From: Mesobacillus maritimus
GTDB lineage: Bacteria; Bacillota; Bacilli; Bacillales; Cytobacillaceae
Direction: 5' to 3'
Length of the DNA: 64,000 nt
Assembly: GCF_019749255.1 (NCBI RefSeq)
Contig: NZ_JACWFH010000008.1
Location: 1-64,000 of the forward strand
In this document: positions 7,907 to 17,001 of the stretch, in pieces
How positions within the stretch are numbered: position 1 is the first letter of the stretch
How the letters are laid out: every line of letters starts with the position of its first letter
The notes under the pieces: model-generated
Told to the model about the DNA's origin: nothing
What the model saw: only the letters and a program-made list of their open reading frames with translations
The model's database searches: none
Made by a program: the position numbers and the translations under genes

Positions 7907-8755
7907 ATGAAGATTGGTTATTTGGGCCCGCGGGCCACGTTTACAGATCTAGCAGTTCGTCATTTATTTCCTGGGGAGGAAGCAACCCCGTTTGTGACCA
8001 TTCCTGAATGCATTGATTCGGTAGAAGAAGGTTTTTGTGATTTTGCGGTTGTTCCGATTGAAAATGCACTTGAAGGATCGGTCAATATCACATTAGATTA
8101 TTTGATTCATGAGGTACCATTATTTATCATTGGCGAGGCAACAGCGCCGATTCAGCAGCATTTGATGGTGCATCCAGAAAATGAAGGTCGTTGGCCAGAG
8201 GCAGAATTGATTTTAAGCCATTCGCACGCACTTGCTCAATGCCATAAATTTCTCCACCGTGAAATGAAGGGGGTCGCAAGCGAAAGAATGACCTCCACAG
8301 CCGCTGCGGCTCAATATGTCCAGGAGCATCCTGAAAAGAACCTTGCTGCGATTGCAAACGGACTGGCTGCATTGGAATATGGATTAACCATCGTTAGGGA
8401 GAACATTCATGATTATGACCATAATCATACTAGATTCGTGGTGTTATCAAAGCAAGAGCAAGCTTTGCCACCATCTGAACTTGTGAGCAAAGGCTCGAAA
8501 ACTACTTTGGTTGTAACATTGCCTTCCGACCGCACTGGGGCACTCCACCAAGTGTTATCGGCTTTCTCGTGGCGCAACCTGAATTTATCGAAAATTGAGT
8601 CTAGACCGACAAAGACAGGACTTGGAAATTACTTCTTTATTATTGACATTGAACAACAAATGGACGAAGTCCTCATTCCTGGGGCCATGGCCGAACTCGA
8701 AGCACTTGGCTGCTCCGTGAAGGTACTAGGAAGTTATCCTTCTTTTAAGCTATAG
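7907..8755 (+). CDS. pheA: Prephenate dehydratase
   Basis: Converts prephenate to phenylpyruvate in phenylalanine synthesis. The PDT domain starts MKIGYLGPRATFTDLA and holds the catalytic T-R-F motif (NHTRFVVLS). The C-terminal ACT domain carries the ESRP motif (KIESRPTKTGLGNYFF) that binds phenylalanine for feedback inhibition. The 282-aa length fits the monofunctional Bacillus enzyme. ATG 7907 follows GGGGGAGTGAGGGAG; the open frame back to 7835 covers the hairpin leader and has no family match. Prephenate also feeds the tRNA hydroxylation genes near 60-62 kb. Confidence 0.96.
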   Translation: MKIGYLGPRATFTDLAVRHLFPGEEATPFVTIPECIDSVEEGFCDFAVVPIENALEGSVNITLDYLIHEVPLFIIGEATAPIQQHLMVHPENEGRWPEAELILSHSHALAQCHKFLHREMKGVASERMTSTAAAAQYVQEHPEKNLAAIANGLAALEYGLTIVRENIHDYDHNHTRFVVLSKQEQALPPSELVSKGSKTTLVVTLPSDRTGALHQVLSAFSWRNLNLSKIESRPTKTGLGNYFFIIDIEQQMDEVLIPGAMAELEALGCSVKVLGSYPSFKL

Positions 8756-8767
8756 GATGAGCTAGAG

Positions 8768-8850
8768 TTCTATTTGCCTGAAGCTGGTTAAAATAGAGCG
8801 GTTCTAATAACCTGAAACAGGTTTAAGTATAGTAGAACGGTAAAATAGAA
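8768..8850. repeat. nested imperfect palindrome
   Basis: TTCTATTTGCC (8768-8778) pairs with GGTAAAATAGAA (8839-8850), CGGTTCTA (8799-8806) with TAGAACGG (8833-8840), and the centre is AACCTG-AAA-CAGGTT (8809-8823). It precedes the convergent terminator. It may be a small mobile palindromic element or an RNA structure at the end of the pheA transcript. Confidence 0.5.
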
Positions 8851-8864
8851 TCATAAAATTTCAA

Positions 8865-8916
8865 AGAGGCTACACTCCCAGCCGCTCTACCAAGCGACTT
8901 AATGAGTGTAGCCTCT
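8865..8916. terminator. bidirectional hairpin between pheA and nadR
   Basis: Perfect 13-bp stem AGAGGCTACACTC / GAGTGTAGCCTCT with a 26-nt loop, placed between convergent genes. Flanking A/T tracts are modest on both sides. Confidence 0.65.
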
Positions 8917-8921
8917 TATTA

Positions 8922-9458
8922 TTAATCGGTTAGATCAATCAAGTACCCAGCTTCTTTCATTGCTGCTTCGGCTTCGTCTAATGCGCGTTCGCTTTGGGCG
9001 GCAATCGTATGGATATGGATGCCTTCTGTTAGTTCGGAGAGGTATCCGGAATTTGTACTTTTGATTTTCTCCATAAATTGCTTCACTTCACGGCGGTTTG
9101 AAACCATAATGGAAGCCGTTAAATCACCATAAACAGGGTGCTCGATGCGGACATCCTTAACCGTGACTCCTTGGTCGACGAGGATGTTCAATTCTTCTTC
9201 GGTTTCTTCAGGAGAATGACTGCAGGCAATCGTTCGTTCGGTCAGAACCGCTGGCGAACTTGTATGCATGTAAAGATACCCCTGACTTGTCGCAATAATT
9301 GGTTCGTTCCGCGCCTTTAACAAGGTAATATCTCCGACAATCACCTGACGACTGACGTTCGTTTGTGCCGCAAGCTCCCCGCCTGTTATCGGTTCGGTAC
9401 TTGATTTTAAGATATCCAATAAAAGGGTGCGTCGCTCTTCACCTAATACTTTTTTCAT
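8922..9458 (-). CDS. nadR: NiaR/NadR, niacin-responsive transcriptional repressor
   Basis: Represses NAD de novo genes when nicotinate is present. An N-terminal winged helix-turn-helix (residues 1-60, GGELAAQTNVSRQVIVGDITLLK) is followed by a 3H domain with the metal-binding histidines (CSHSPEE, RIEHPVYGDL, GIHIHTIAA). The 178 aa begin at ATG 9458, preceded by AAGGAG on the minus strand; 15 extra codons upstream lack support. It is transcribed with nifS (48-bp gap), and its operator lies in the nifS-nadB divergent region. The B. subtilis names are YrxA and NadR. Confidence 0.92.
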   Translation of the reverse strand: MKKVLGEERRTLLLDILKSSTEPITGGELAAQTNVSRQVIVGDITLLKARNEPIIATSQGYLYMHTSSPAVLTERTIACSHSPEETEEELNILVDQGVTVKDVRIEHPVYGDLTASIMVSNRREVKQFMEKIKSTNSGYLSELTEGIHIHTIAAQSERALDEAEAAMKEAGYLIDLTD

Positions 9459-9506
9459 TTTGTAACTCTCCTTAATCAAACTTCCCTTTAAAAATTGTAC
9501 CATATC

Positions 9507-10646
9507 TCAGCGACGAAGTTCATTCATCTCTGCCTGTTGCGCGAGTTCCGCTATATAACCACCAAGACTTCTAACATCTTCTTCAGAGGTCTGCCTTCCA
9601 AACGAAATCCGAAAAAATTCCTTTGCAGCTTTACCAGTTACGCCAATCGCCGCCATCGTTTTGGACGGAGTTAATAGCCCGACGTGACAAGCTGTTCCAG
9701 TTGAGATGGCAAATCCCCTTCGATTGCATTCAAGCATCACCCACTGACCTTCATGGCCGTGGAGGCACATGCCAATCAGCCCAGGGAGCTGTGAAGGGTA
9801 AATCGTTACAGAATTCCCTATCAAGGAAAATTGACTTGTAAACACTTCCCGTAAAAAGGTTAAACGGTCCATCTCCTCATCAAGTCTCGTAACAGCCTTC
9901 TGAGCGGCTAAGGTCATTGCAAGAATCCCTGGAACATTAACCGTCCCTGCTCGAAGGCCCTTTTCATGGGTAACTCCCTCAATATAAGGTCTCCAAGCCA
10001 CTCTGGGATTCACGTAAGCTACCCCTGTTCCTTTTGGACCGTAAAATTTATGTCCCGATATGGACAGCGCATCAACTACAGAAGAGACTTCTTGAATCGG
10101 AGTTTTTCCGAAAGACTGAACGCAATCACTATGCAGCAGAACCTGATTCTTTTTACATAAAGAGCTAATTTCCTTTATAGGCTGCAAGGTTCCAATTTCA
10201 GGATTAGCATGTTGGATGGAAACTAAAATGGTGTCCTCCCGCATCGCTTCTTCAACTGCAGCAACCTCTATCTTTCCCTCCCTATTAAACGGTAAATAGG
10301 TTACCTCGTAGCCTTCTTTTTGAAGCATTTTCATGACAAGATAAACCGAATCATGTTCGGCAATCCCGGTAATGATATGAGCCCCTTCTTTTAGCTTTCC
10401 TGATAATAAAGCACGAATGCCAAGCAAATTACTTTCCGATCCTCCTGAGGTAAAAAAAATCCCGTCAGCTTCAACAGCGAATAACTTACTCATTTCTTTC
10501 CGGGCATTCTCCAGTAGGGCATTTGCTTGATACCCGATATCATGCAGACTTTGACTGTTCCCATAGTATTCTGTAGCGGTTTTAACATACAAGTCGGCGG
10601 CTTCTTTATCGAGCGGGCTGCTAGCAGCATAATCGAAATATTTCAT
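9507..10646 (-). CDS. nifS: NifS-type cysteine desulfurase for NadA
   Basis: PLP enzyme that takes sulfur from cysteine to build the [4Fe-4S] cluster of quinolinate synthase NadA. The PLP lysine is K200 (SGHKFYGPKG) and the sulfur-carrying cysteine is C320 (STGTACHVG). The 379 aa are normal. ATG 10646 follows AGGAGACTGAGA on the minus strand. Divergence from nadB and linkage to nadR identify it as the NAD-dedicated desulfurase rather than the housekeeping one, which is at 46.0 kb. Confidence 0.92.
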   Translation of the reverse strand: MKYFDYAASSPLDKEAADLYVKTATEYYGNSQSLHDIGYQANALLENARKEMSKLFAVEADGIFFTSGGSESNLLGIRALLSGKLKEGAHIITGIAEHDSVYLVMKMLQKEGYEVTYLPFNREGKIEVAAVEEAMREDTILVSIQHANPEIGTLQPIKEISSLCKKNQVLLHSDCVQSFGKTPIQEVSSVVDALSISGHKFYGPKGTGVAYVNPRVAWRPYIEGVTHEKGLRAGTVNVPGILAMTLAAQKAVTRLDEEMDRLTFLREVFTSQFSLIGNSVTIYPSQLPGLIGMCLHGHEGQWVMLECNRRGFAISTGTACHVGLLTPSKTMAAIGVTGKAAKEFFRISFGRQTSEEDVRSLGGYIAELAQQAEMNELRR

Positions 10647-10674
10647 TCTCAGTCTCCTAAAATATAAAAATATC

Positions 10675-10719
10675 TTGTCAATAGTTTAAATCTATGTAAA
10701 TATAGGTGTCAAGACACCT
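10675..10719. promoter_or_regulatory. NiaR operator and divergent nifS/nadB promoters
   Basis: A perfect palindrome AGGTGTC-AA-GACACCT at 10704-10719 matches the known NiaR (YrxA) box. For nadB, TTGTCA (10675) and TAAATA (10697) form a promoter just upstream, so the operator covers the start region. For nifS, TTGACA on the minus strand (10707-10712) lies inside the operator with a TAAACT-like -10 about 18 bp away. One NiaR dimer could block both promoters. Confidence 0.8.
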
Positions 10720-10739
10720 GTAAAATCAGGAGGAAAGAA

Positions 10740-12350
10740 ATGATGAAAATTGCGAATGTGCTGATTGTGGGCAGTGGCATCGCTGCTTTACAGTTAGCAA
10801 GAACCTTAAAAGAGGATTTAAATGTGATGGTTCTCACAAAAAGTACGACGACAAATGGAAATTCACATATGGCTCAAGGCGGTGTCGCAGCAGCATTAGG
10901 TGTAAAGGATCATCCCAATTTACATTACCTTGACACACTGGAGGCAGGCAGAAACCACAATGATTCAGAAGCAGTAAAGGAGTTAACGGAAGAAGCCCCA
11001 GATATCATCGAAGAACTGTTAGAAGCAGGATGTTCTTTTGATTTTAATGAAAATGGGCATTTAAAGCTCGGCATGGAAGGGGCTCATTCTGAAAAGAGAA
11101 TCGTCCATAGCGGTGGGGATGCGACAGGAAAAGCGATTGTTGAGTTTCTTGTCTCCCAATTAGGTAGCCATATCACAGTTCAGGAAAATGTCTTTGTTTA
11201 TGAATTGATCGTAAACGTCGAAGGTCAATGTATTGGAGTGAAGGGGAAACTTCGAGGCGGGAAAACTGAATACTATTATGCAGACCATGTTGTGCTTGCG
11301 ACTGGCGGCTGCGGGCAGTTGTATCATTTTACATCCAATGCGGAAACGGTGACAGGAGATGGTTTAGCGCTAGCCTACCTTGCCGGAGCAGAGCTTGTTG
11401 ACATGGAGTTTATTCAGTTTCACCCTACCCTTCTGTATGTAGACGGACATACGAAAGGCTTGATTTCCGAAGCTGTCCGCGGGGAAGGAGCGAGGCTTGT
11501 AACGGAGGAGGGCACTTTCATTATGGAAGACGTCCATCCGCTTAAGGATCTTGCGCCGCGTCACATAGTATCGCAAACCATCTATGAATACTTAAAACTG
11601 GGAAAACCCATTTATTTAGATATTAGTAAGGTTGAAAATTTCACTGAGCGTTTTCCAACGGTCTCGGCAATCTGTCGCGAGTCAGGGGTAGAGCTGGCAT
11701 CAGACCGATTGCCCGTTGCTCCTGGAAGTCATTTTTTAATGGGAGGAGTTAAAACAGACCGCTTGGGACGAACCAATATTGCTGGTCTTTATGCGATTGG
11801 AGAGGTAGCCTGTACCGGTGTTCATGGAGCCAACCGCCTCGCCAGCAATTCTTTGCTAGAAGGATTGGTTTATGGGAAACGACTTGGAAACTGGCTTAAT
11901 GCTCAATCGGAGTTAAAAGTAATTGCTAATGATAACAAAGCTATGCCATTCGAGGGACCAGCATCATTAACACCTGCACAAAAGGAAAATCTGTCTCTCC
12001 CGGATAAACATATTTTACAGCAAACGATGATGGACCGAACGGGGATTGTCCGTCATAACGGGGGTTTAACGATGCAAAAAAATTGGCTTGAATCCTACAG
12101 GGTAGAGGATTGGGTAGAAACCTCGTTGGATGATTATTCGACTGAAGAAATGAACAGTGTGTTTATGCTGATAACATCTTGGTTGATAACAAATGCTGCC
12201 TTGGTCAGAACTGAGAGTAGGGGCGGGCATTACAGAGCCGATTTCCCTATGGAAGATCATGCAAATTGGTTTAAGAACCAAATCGTCTATAAAAGAAAAA
12301 TAAAAAAGGATGGTCTCAGTGAACAAATTAAAACTGCGCTTACAACTTGA
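10740..12350 (+). CDS. nadB: L-aspartate oxidase
   Basis: FAD enzyme that oxidises aspartate to iminoaspartate, the first step of de novo NAD synthesis. The dinucleotide fold VLIVGSGIAALQLA is at residues 8-21. The succinate dehydrogenase-like core shows HSGGDATGKAI, ATGGCGQLYHFTSN and GVHGANRLASNSLLEG. The 536 aa are normal. An AGGAGG site precedes tandem ATGs at 10740 and 10743. It is first gene of nadBCA and its end overlaps nadC by 32 bp. Confidence 0.97.
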   Translation: MMKIANVLIVGSGIAALQLARTLKEDLNVMVLTKSTTTNGNSHMAQGGVAAALGVKDHPNLHYLDTLEAGRNHNDSEAVKELTEEAPDIIEELLEAGCSFDFNENGHLKLGMEGAHSEKRIVHSGGDATGKAIVEFLVSQLGSHITVQENVFVYELIVNVEGQCIGVKGKLRGGKTEYYYADHVVLATGGCGQLYHFTSNAETVTGDGLALAYLAGAELVDMEFIQFHPTLLYVDGHTKGLISEAVRGEGARLVTEEGTFIMEDVHPLKDLAPRHIVSQTIYEYLKLGKPIYLDISKVENFTERFPTVSAICRESGVELASDRLPVAPGSHFLMGGVKTDRLGRTNIAGLYAIGEVACTGVHGANRLASNSLLEGLVYGKRLGNWLNAQSELKVIANDNKAMPFEGPASLTPAQKENLSLPDKHILQQTMMDRTGIVRHNGGLTMQKNWLESYRVEDWVETSLDDYSTEEMNSVFMLITSWLITNAALVRTESRGGHYRADFPMEDHANWFKNQIVYKRKIKKDGLSEQIKTALTT

Positions 12351-13152
12351 ACAGTTTTTTCTTGAAGATATCGGCGACAGAGATGTCTCAAGTGATTTAA
12401 TCTTTGGAAAAGCCGGAATCGGTGAGATTGTGTTTATCGCGAAGGAAGCTGGTGTGTTTTGTGGAGCAGAAGTAATTCGCACGGGGTTCCAGTTGCTTGA
12501 TCCAAATGCAGTGATTGAAATGATGACATCTGATGGCGAATCTGTTGAAATTGGTCAAAAGCTTGGGATTGTAAAGGGGAATACAGCTGATCTTTTAAAA
12601 GGTGAAAGAGTTGTACTAAATCTTGTCCAGCGGATGTCAGGAATTGCTACGAAAACAAAGGCAGCGGTTGAGTCGTTGGCAAGCGTTCATACACGAATTT
12701 GTGATACAAGAAAAACGACACCAGGCTTAAGGATGCTCGAAAAATATGCTGTTCGTAGTGGCGGAGGGTTCAATCACCGGTATGGACTGTATGATGCGGT
12801 CATGATCAAAGACAACCACATCAGCTTTGCAGGTGGAATTACGAATGCGGTAAATGAGGTCCGCAGGCAAATTGGCCATATGGTTAAAATTGAGGTCGAA
12901 ACGGAGACGAGAGACCAAGTTCTTGAAGCAGTGGAAGCAAAAGTGGACTGTATCATGTTTGACAATCGCTCACCTGAAGAAATCAAAGAACTGATTAAAC
13001 TTGTTCCTTCAGGCATTGCAACGGAAGCGTCAGGCGGAATCTCGATGGAAACCTTACCTAGCTACCGAGATACCGGTGTTGACTATATATCCTTAGGATT
13101 TCTTACGCATACGGTAAAGGCTTTTGATATTAGCGTAAAAGTGAATATGTAA
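12319..13152 (+). CDS. nadC: Nicotinate-nucleotide pyrophosphorylase (quinolinate phosphoribosyltransferase)
   Basis: Makes nicotinate mononucleotide from quinolinate and PRPP. Diagnostic stretches are [34 protein letters not shown] and [13 protein letters not shown] 12319 is preferred: AAGGATGG sits five bases upstream and the product then begins like B. subtilis NadC. ATG 12310 is part of that ribosome site and would add three residues. The gene starts inside nadB, which suggests translational coupling. Confidence 0.94.
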   Translation: MNKLKLRLQLEQFFLEDIGDRDVSSDLIFGKAGIGEIVFIAKEAGVFCGAEVIRTGFQLLDPNAVIEMMTSDGESVEIGQKLGIVKGNTADLLKGERVVLNLVQRMSGIATKTKAAVESLASVHTRICDTRKTTPGLRMLEKYAVRSGGGFNHRYGLYDAVMIKDNHISFAGGITNAVNEVRRQIGHMVKIEVETETRDQVLEAVEAKVDCIMFDNRSPEEIKELIKLVPSGIATEASGGISMETLPSYRDTGVDYISLGFLTHTVKAFDISVKVNM

Positions 13153-13169
13153 ACAAAGGGGGAGAAAGA

Positions 13170-14276
13170 ATGGATCTACTGAATGTAATAGGTTCCCGTC
13201 CGTTAGAACTGCCTGAGAATTATCGCAATATGACCAAAGACGAACTTGAAGCGAGGGTACGTGAAGTAAAAGAAAAACTCGGAAATAAATTATATATTCC
13301 AGGACATCATTATCAAAAGGATGAAGTCATTCAGTTTGCTGATTCGACTGGCGACTCCTTAAAATTAGCGCAGCTGTCGGCAGAAAACCAGGATGCTGAG
13401 CATATCGTGTTTTGCGGTGTGCATTTTATGGCGGAAACGGCTGATATTTTAACGAAAAAGGATCAGAAAGTTTATTTACCTGATATGCGTGCAGGCTGTT
13501 CGATGGCCGATATGGCCGATATATACCAGACGGAACGCGCATGGAGCAAGCTAGTACAGATGTTTGGTGAAACCATCTTGCCACTTACGTATGTCAATTC
13601 GACTGCTGCAATTAAATCTTTTGTTGGTGAACATGGCGGAGCAACAGTAACATCTTCCAATGCAGAAAAAATGGTTCGCTGGGCGTTTGAACAGAAAGAA
13701 CGTCTACTGTTTTTACCTGATCAGCATCTGGGTCGCAACACCGCTTTTAATATAGGTATCAGGCTGGATGAGATGGCGATTTGGAATCCGCTAAAAGATG
13801 AGTTGGAATTTGAGGGTTTAATTGAGAATGTGAAGGTGATTCTATGGAAAGGTCATTGTTCTGTTCACGAAAACTTTACTGTTGAAAATATTCGCCAAGT
13901 TCGTGAGACGTATCCTGAGATGAAGATTATTGTTCATCCAGAATGTCGTCGCGAGGTTGTCGGTTTATCGGATTTAGCTGGATCTACAAATTATATTATA
14001 GAAGCAATTAATGCCTCTTCTCCTGGCTCAGCCTGGGCAATCGGAACTGAAATGAATCTGGTCAAGCGTATCATTCAACAGCATCCAGACAAACAGATTA
14101 TCTCTTTAAATCCGCATATGTGTCCTTGTCTGACGATGAATCGAATCGATTTGCCGCATTTAGTTTGGTGTCTAGATTCGATTGACCAAGGAGAAGGCCA
14201 TAATGTGATTGAAGTAGACGAGGTCGTAGCAGAAAATGCAAGAAAAGCACTAAATCGAATGCTTGAACAATCTTAA
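13170..14276 (+). CDS. nadA: Quinolinate synthase
   Basis: Condenses iminoaspartate with dihydroxyacetone phosphate using a [4Fe-4S] cluster. The three cluster cysteines of the B. subtilis type, C110, C230 and C320, are all present ([18 protein letters not shown]). [14 protein letters not shown] is the substrate loop. The 368 aa are full length; GGGGGAG precedes ATG 13170. It is last gene of nadBCA and its cluster is served by nifS. Confidence 0.97.
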   Translation: MDLLNVIGSRPLELPENYRNMTKDELEARVREVKEKLGNKLYIPGHHYQKDEVIQFADSTGDSLKLAQLSAENQDAEHIVFCGVHFMAETADILTKKDQKVYLPDMRAGCSMADMADIYQTERAWSKLVQMFGETILPLTYVNSTAAIKSFVGEHGGATVTSSNAEKMVRWAFEQKERLLFLPDQHLGRNTAFNIGIRLDEMAIWNPLKDELEFEGLIENVKVILWKGHCSVHENFTVENIRQVRETYPEMKIIVHPECRREVVGLSDLAGSTNYIIEAINASSPGSAWAIGTEMNLVKRIIQQHPDKQIISLNPHMCPCLTMNRIDLPHLVWCLDSIDQGEGHNVIEVDEVVAENARKALNRMLEQS

Positions 14277-14280
14277 TAGT

Positions 14281-14318
14281 AAAAGTGTCCTAGGGTTTGC
14301 TGGGGCACTTTTTTATTT
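14281..14318 (+). terminator. terminator of nadBCA
   Basis: AAAGTG(T)CC / GGGGCACTTTT hairpin followed by TTTTTTATTTT. Confidence 0.75.
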
Positions 14319-14340
14319 TGGGTGATTAAAAAGGGGGAGT

Positions 14341-14935
14341 GCGAATAATAGTCGGAACGGCGCGAATAGACCGTAATTTTTCGTGAATAGAACTGGTAAC
14401 TGAGTGAATAAAAGTGGGGTGTGCAAATAGAAAGGTGCTTTCTGCAAATAGGATATAGAAAGTTGCAAATAGGTTGGGGAAAAGTGCAAATAGAACAGCA
14501 AAATACGTGAATAGAAAAATGCAGTGCAAATAGAAAGGTGTTTACTGCAAATAGGGTAAAGAAAGTTGCAAATAGATTGGGGAAATTCGCAAATAGAACA
14601 GCAGAATACGTGAATAGAAAAGGGCGGTGCAAATAGAAAGGTGTTTACTGCAAATAGGATAAAGAAAGTTGCAAATAGATTGAGGAAATCCGCAAATAGA
14701 ACAGCAAAATACGTGAATAGAAAAACCAGATACAAATAGAAAGGTGCTATCTGCAAATAGGGTAAAGAAAGTTGCAAATAGATTGGGGAAATTCGCAAAT
14801 AGAACAGCAGAATACATGAATAGAAAAACCAGATGCAAATAGAAAGGTGCTTTCCGCAAATAGGACATAGATAACTGCAAATAGACCAAGGGAATCTGCA
14901 AATAGACTACAGATAGTTGCAAATAGAATCAGAGG
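14341..14935. repeat. 21-bp phased TGCAAATAG array with 103-bp higher-order unit
   Basis: About 28 copies of a core (TGCAAATAG, or GTGAATAG in a minority) recur every 21 bp, for example at 14424, 14445, 14466 and 14487. Five cores form a 103-bp unit (spacings 21, 21, 21, 22, 18) that repeats with AAAGGTG at 14424, 14527, 14630, 14733 and 14836. The first cores, 14341-14410, are more diverged. It fills the gap between nadA and safA. Because 103 is not a multiple of three, the minus strand is open in shifting frames; I do not regard these as genes. Confidence 0.93.
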
Positions 14936-15035
14936 TATAACCAAAGGTTGAACAAAAAATTAAGAATATAGAAAAAAACCTCTACGAATTGGGCTAATCC
15001 ATTTTCAGTGGAAAAGCTTTAATTTTAGGTTGGTT

Positions 15036-15064
15036 ACATATACATGGGGAGAGAAGCATAAGTT
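15036..15064 (+). promoter_or_regulatory. candidate sigma-E promoter of safA
   Basis: ACATAT at 15036-15041, a 15-bp spacer, then CATAAGTT at 15057-15064 resembles the sigma-E consensus (ATATT ... CATACAnT). Known sigma-E control of B. subtilis safA supports it. A CATAGACTA at 15099 fits a sigma-K -10 but lacks the upstream AC. Confidence 0.4.
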
Positions 15065-15135
15065 TTTTTGAAGATTAATGGCAATTTGCCTACACAAACA
15101 TAGACTATATGGACTTATGCCATAGGAGGGAAATC

Positions 15136-17001
15136 ATGAAGATCCATATCGTACAGAAAGGGGATACTCTTTGGAAGATCGCCAAGAAGTACGGCGTGAA
15201 CTTTGAAGAGCTGAAGCAGATGAATACACAGCTCAGCAACCCTGATATGATAATGCCCGGTATGAAAATAAAAGTTCCGACTACAGGGGGGACGATTAAG
15301 AAAGAAGCGCCCATCTCGGACGGAAAGGCAAAAATCAATTGGGGTAGTAAAAAAGAGATGCCAAAGAAGGAACATCCCATTATAAAGGAAAAGCCAAAGG
15401 AAGAACCTCTACCGGTAGAAGAATCTCCGGAGGAAGTCGCACCAATAATGGAAGAACCAAAACCAGCACCAAAGCCAGCACCAAAACCAAAACCAGCACC
15501 AAAACCTATTATGGAGACACCGAAGCCGAAACCAGCTCCAAAACCAATTATGGAGGCACCGAAACCGGCACCAAAGCCTATGCCTAAGCCGATTTCGGAG
15601 GTCCCAAAACCAAAACAGCTACCGAAACAGGAAGCAATAAAAGAAACACCGAAAAAACCATTTGCGCCTAAAATGCCTCAAACAATGATTCCAGAAAATG
15701 AACTTAGTCAATTTTACACTCAAAATATGGCCAATATGGCACCGCCACAGCAAATGCCTATGCAAGAAGGGCCACAGTTACCATTAAAACCAAAAAACAT
15801 TTTCCCGGGTGTCAAACAAGAAGCGATGCCAAATTACAATACAGATGGTTTTGGGGATGAGTCTTCCTCAATTATTCCAATCAATCAAGGAGGTTTCCAG
15901 GATTCTATGATTCCATATCCACATCAATTTCCAATGTTACCAGGCATGCAGGGACCAGGGTACCCTGGTCAGCAGCAAATGCCATTTCCACAAGTTCAAG
16001 GAGCACAAATGCCAGGTGTAGAAAGTCCAGAATCTTCACCTTATGGTCAAATGCCAAACATGCCGCATATGCCTAATATGCCTCAACAGGCTGTTGCGGG
16101 TGTAGAAAATATGCAAGCTCCAATGCCGTACAATATGGCACCAGCAATGAACTATCCTTGTCCACCACCAGTCCCAATTTCACCAGTTCTACCAGGTTCA
16201 GGTCTTTGTGAGCCAAATGGCTATCATCACCATGGAATGATGCCATACGGAATGATGCCGCAGGTACAAGGAGCAATGGATGAGCAGATGCCGCACGGAA
16301 TGATGCCGCAGGTACAGGGTGCAATGGATGAGCAAATGCCACACGGAATGATGCCACAAGTGCAGGGCGCTATGAATGAACAAATGCCGTTAATGCCACA
16401 GGTTCAAGGAGTTGAGGATTACGATTCTCCTGATATGAACATGAATATGAATATGCCATTGATGCCGCAACAAGCACCAATGATGAATGATTGTGGTTGT
16501 GGCTCAGGAGGCCCTGGAATGGGGTATGGTCCACAGCCAGGCTTTGGAGGTCAACCAGGCTTCGGTCCGCAGCCAGGATTCGGAGGTCAACCAGGCTTCG
16601 GTCCACAACCAGGCTTTGGAGGCCAACCAGGATTCGGTCCACAACCAGGCTTTGGAGGCCAACCAGGATTCGGTCCACAACCAGGCTTTGGAGGTCAACC
16701 GGGCTTCGGTCCACAACCAGGCTTCGGTCCACAACCAGGCTTTGAAGGTCAACCAGGATTTGGTGCACAGCCAGGCTTTGGAGGTCAACCAGGCTTCGGT
16801 CCACAAGCAGGTTTTGGAGGCCAACAACCGGGCTTCGGTCCACAACCAGGATTCGGAGGTCAACCGGGATTTGCACCACAGCAAGGTTTCGACCCTCAAA
16901 TGGGCTATGGTCCGATGGCAGGATTTGATCCAGCGCAACAAATGCCTGGAGATCCATATGGAATGCCTCGGGATGATGAAGACGAAAGCAATGAATATTA
17001 A
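15136..17001 (+). CDS. safA: SafA, spore coat/cortex morphogenetic protein
   Basis: Builds the inner spore coat and recruits inner coat proteins to the cortex surface. Residues 1-48 are a LysM domain ([20 protein letters not shown]). Next comes a Pro/Lys-rich stretch with PKPAPKP repeats (about residues 95-185) and a Met/Pro/Gln-rich middle with three copies of [16 protein letters not shown] (about 370-420). The final part is a Gly/Phe/Gln/Pro array of six-residue GFGxQP units (about 463-590). ATG 15136 follows AGGAGGG. The 621 aa far exceed the 387 of B. subtilis SafA; the extra length is the repeats. In B. subtilis an internal start gives a C-terminal C30 form; several internal ATGs here would allow that too. 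Confidence 0.9.
   Translation: MKIHIVQKGDTLWKIAKKYGVNFEELKQMNTQLSNPDMIMPGMKIKVPTTGGTIKKEAPISDGKAKINWGSKKEMPKKEHPIIKEKPKEEPLPVEESPEEVAPIMEEPKPAPKPAPKPKPAPKPIMETPKPKPAPKPIMEAPKPAPKPMPKPISEVPKPKQLPKQEAIKETPKKPFAPKMPQTMIPENELSQFYTQNMANMAPPQQMPMQEGPQLPLKPKNIFPGVKQEAMPNYNTDGFGDESSSIIPINQGGFQDSMIPYPHQFPMLPGMQGPGYPGQQQMPFPQVQGAQMPGVESPESSPYGQMPNMPHMPNMPQQAVAGVENMQAPMPYNMAPAMNYPCPPPVPISPVLPGSGLCEPNGYHHHGMMPYGMMPQVQGAMDEQMPHGMMPQVQGAMDEQMPHGMMPQVQGAMNEQMPLMPQVQGVEDYDSPDMNMNMNMPLMPQQAPMMNDCGCGSGGPGMGYGPQPGFGGQPGFGPQPGFGGQPGFGPQPGFGGQPGFGPQPGFGGQPGFGPQPGFGGQPGFGPQPGFGPQPGFEGQPGFGAQPGFGGQPGFGPQAGFGGQQPGFGPQPGFGGQPGFAPQQGFDPQMGYGPMAGFDPAQQMPGDPYGMPRDDEDESNEY
16524..16890 (+). repeat. in-frame GFGxQP coding repeat in safA
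   Basis: About 20 hexapeptide units, mostly alternating GFGGQP and GFGPQP, encoded by 18- and 36-bp DNA repeats. Some neighbouring units are identical at DNA level and others differ at synonymous sites, which suggests recent slippage or recombination. All are multiples of three, so the array leaves other frames open as well. Confidence 0.9.

Noticed and set aside
14273-14944. Several overlapping minus-strand frames rich in Tyr, Leu, Phe and Gln
   Set aside because: They are translations of the 21-bp/103-bp repeat. The unit is not a multiple of three, so the frames only take turns being open; no ribosome sites or family similarity.
16487-16990. Long N-terminal extension of the coat kinase-like gene through the safA repeats
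   Set aside because: Open only because the repeat is a multiple of three without stops in this frame; composition is repetitive, and family members start near MNINFHPG.
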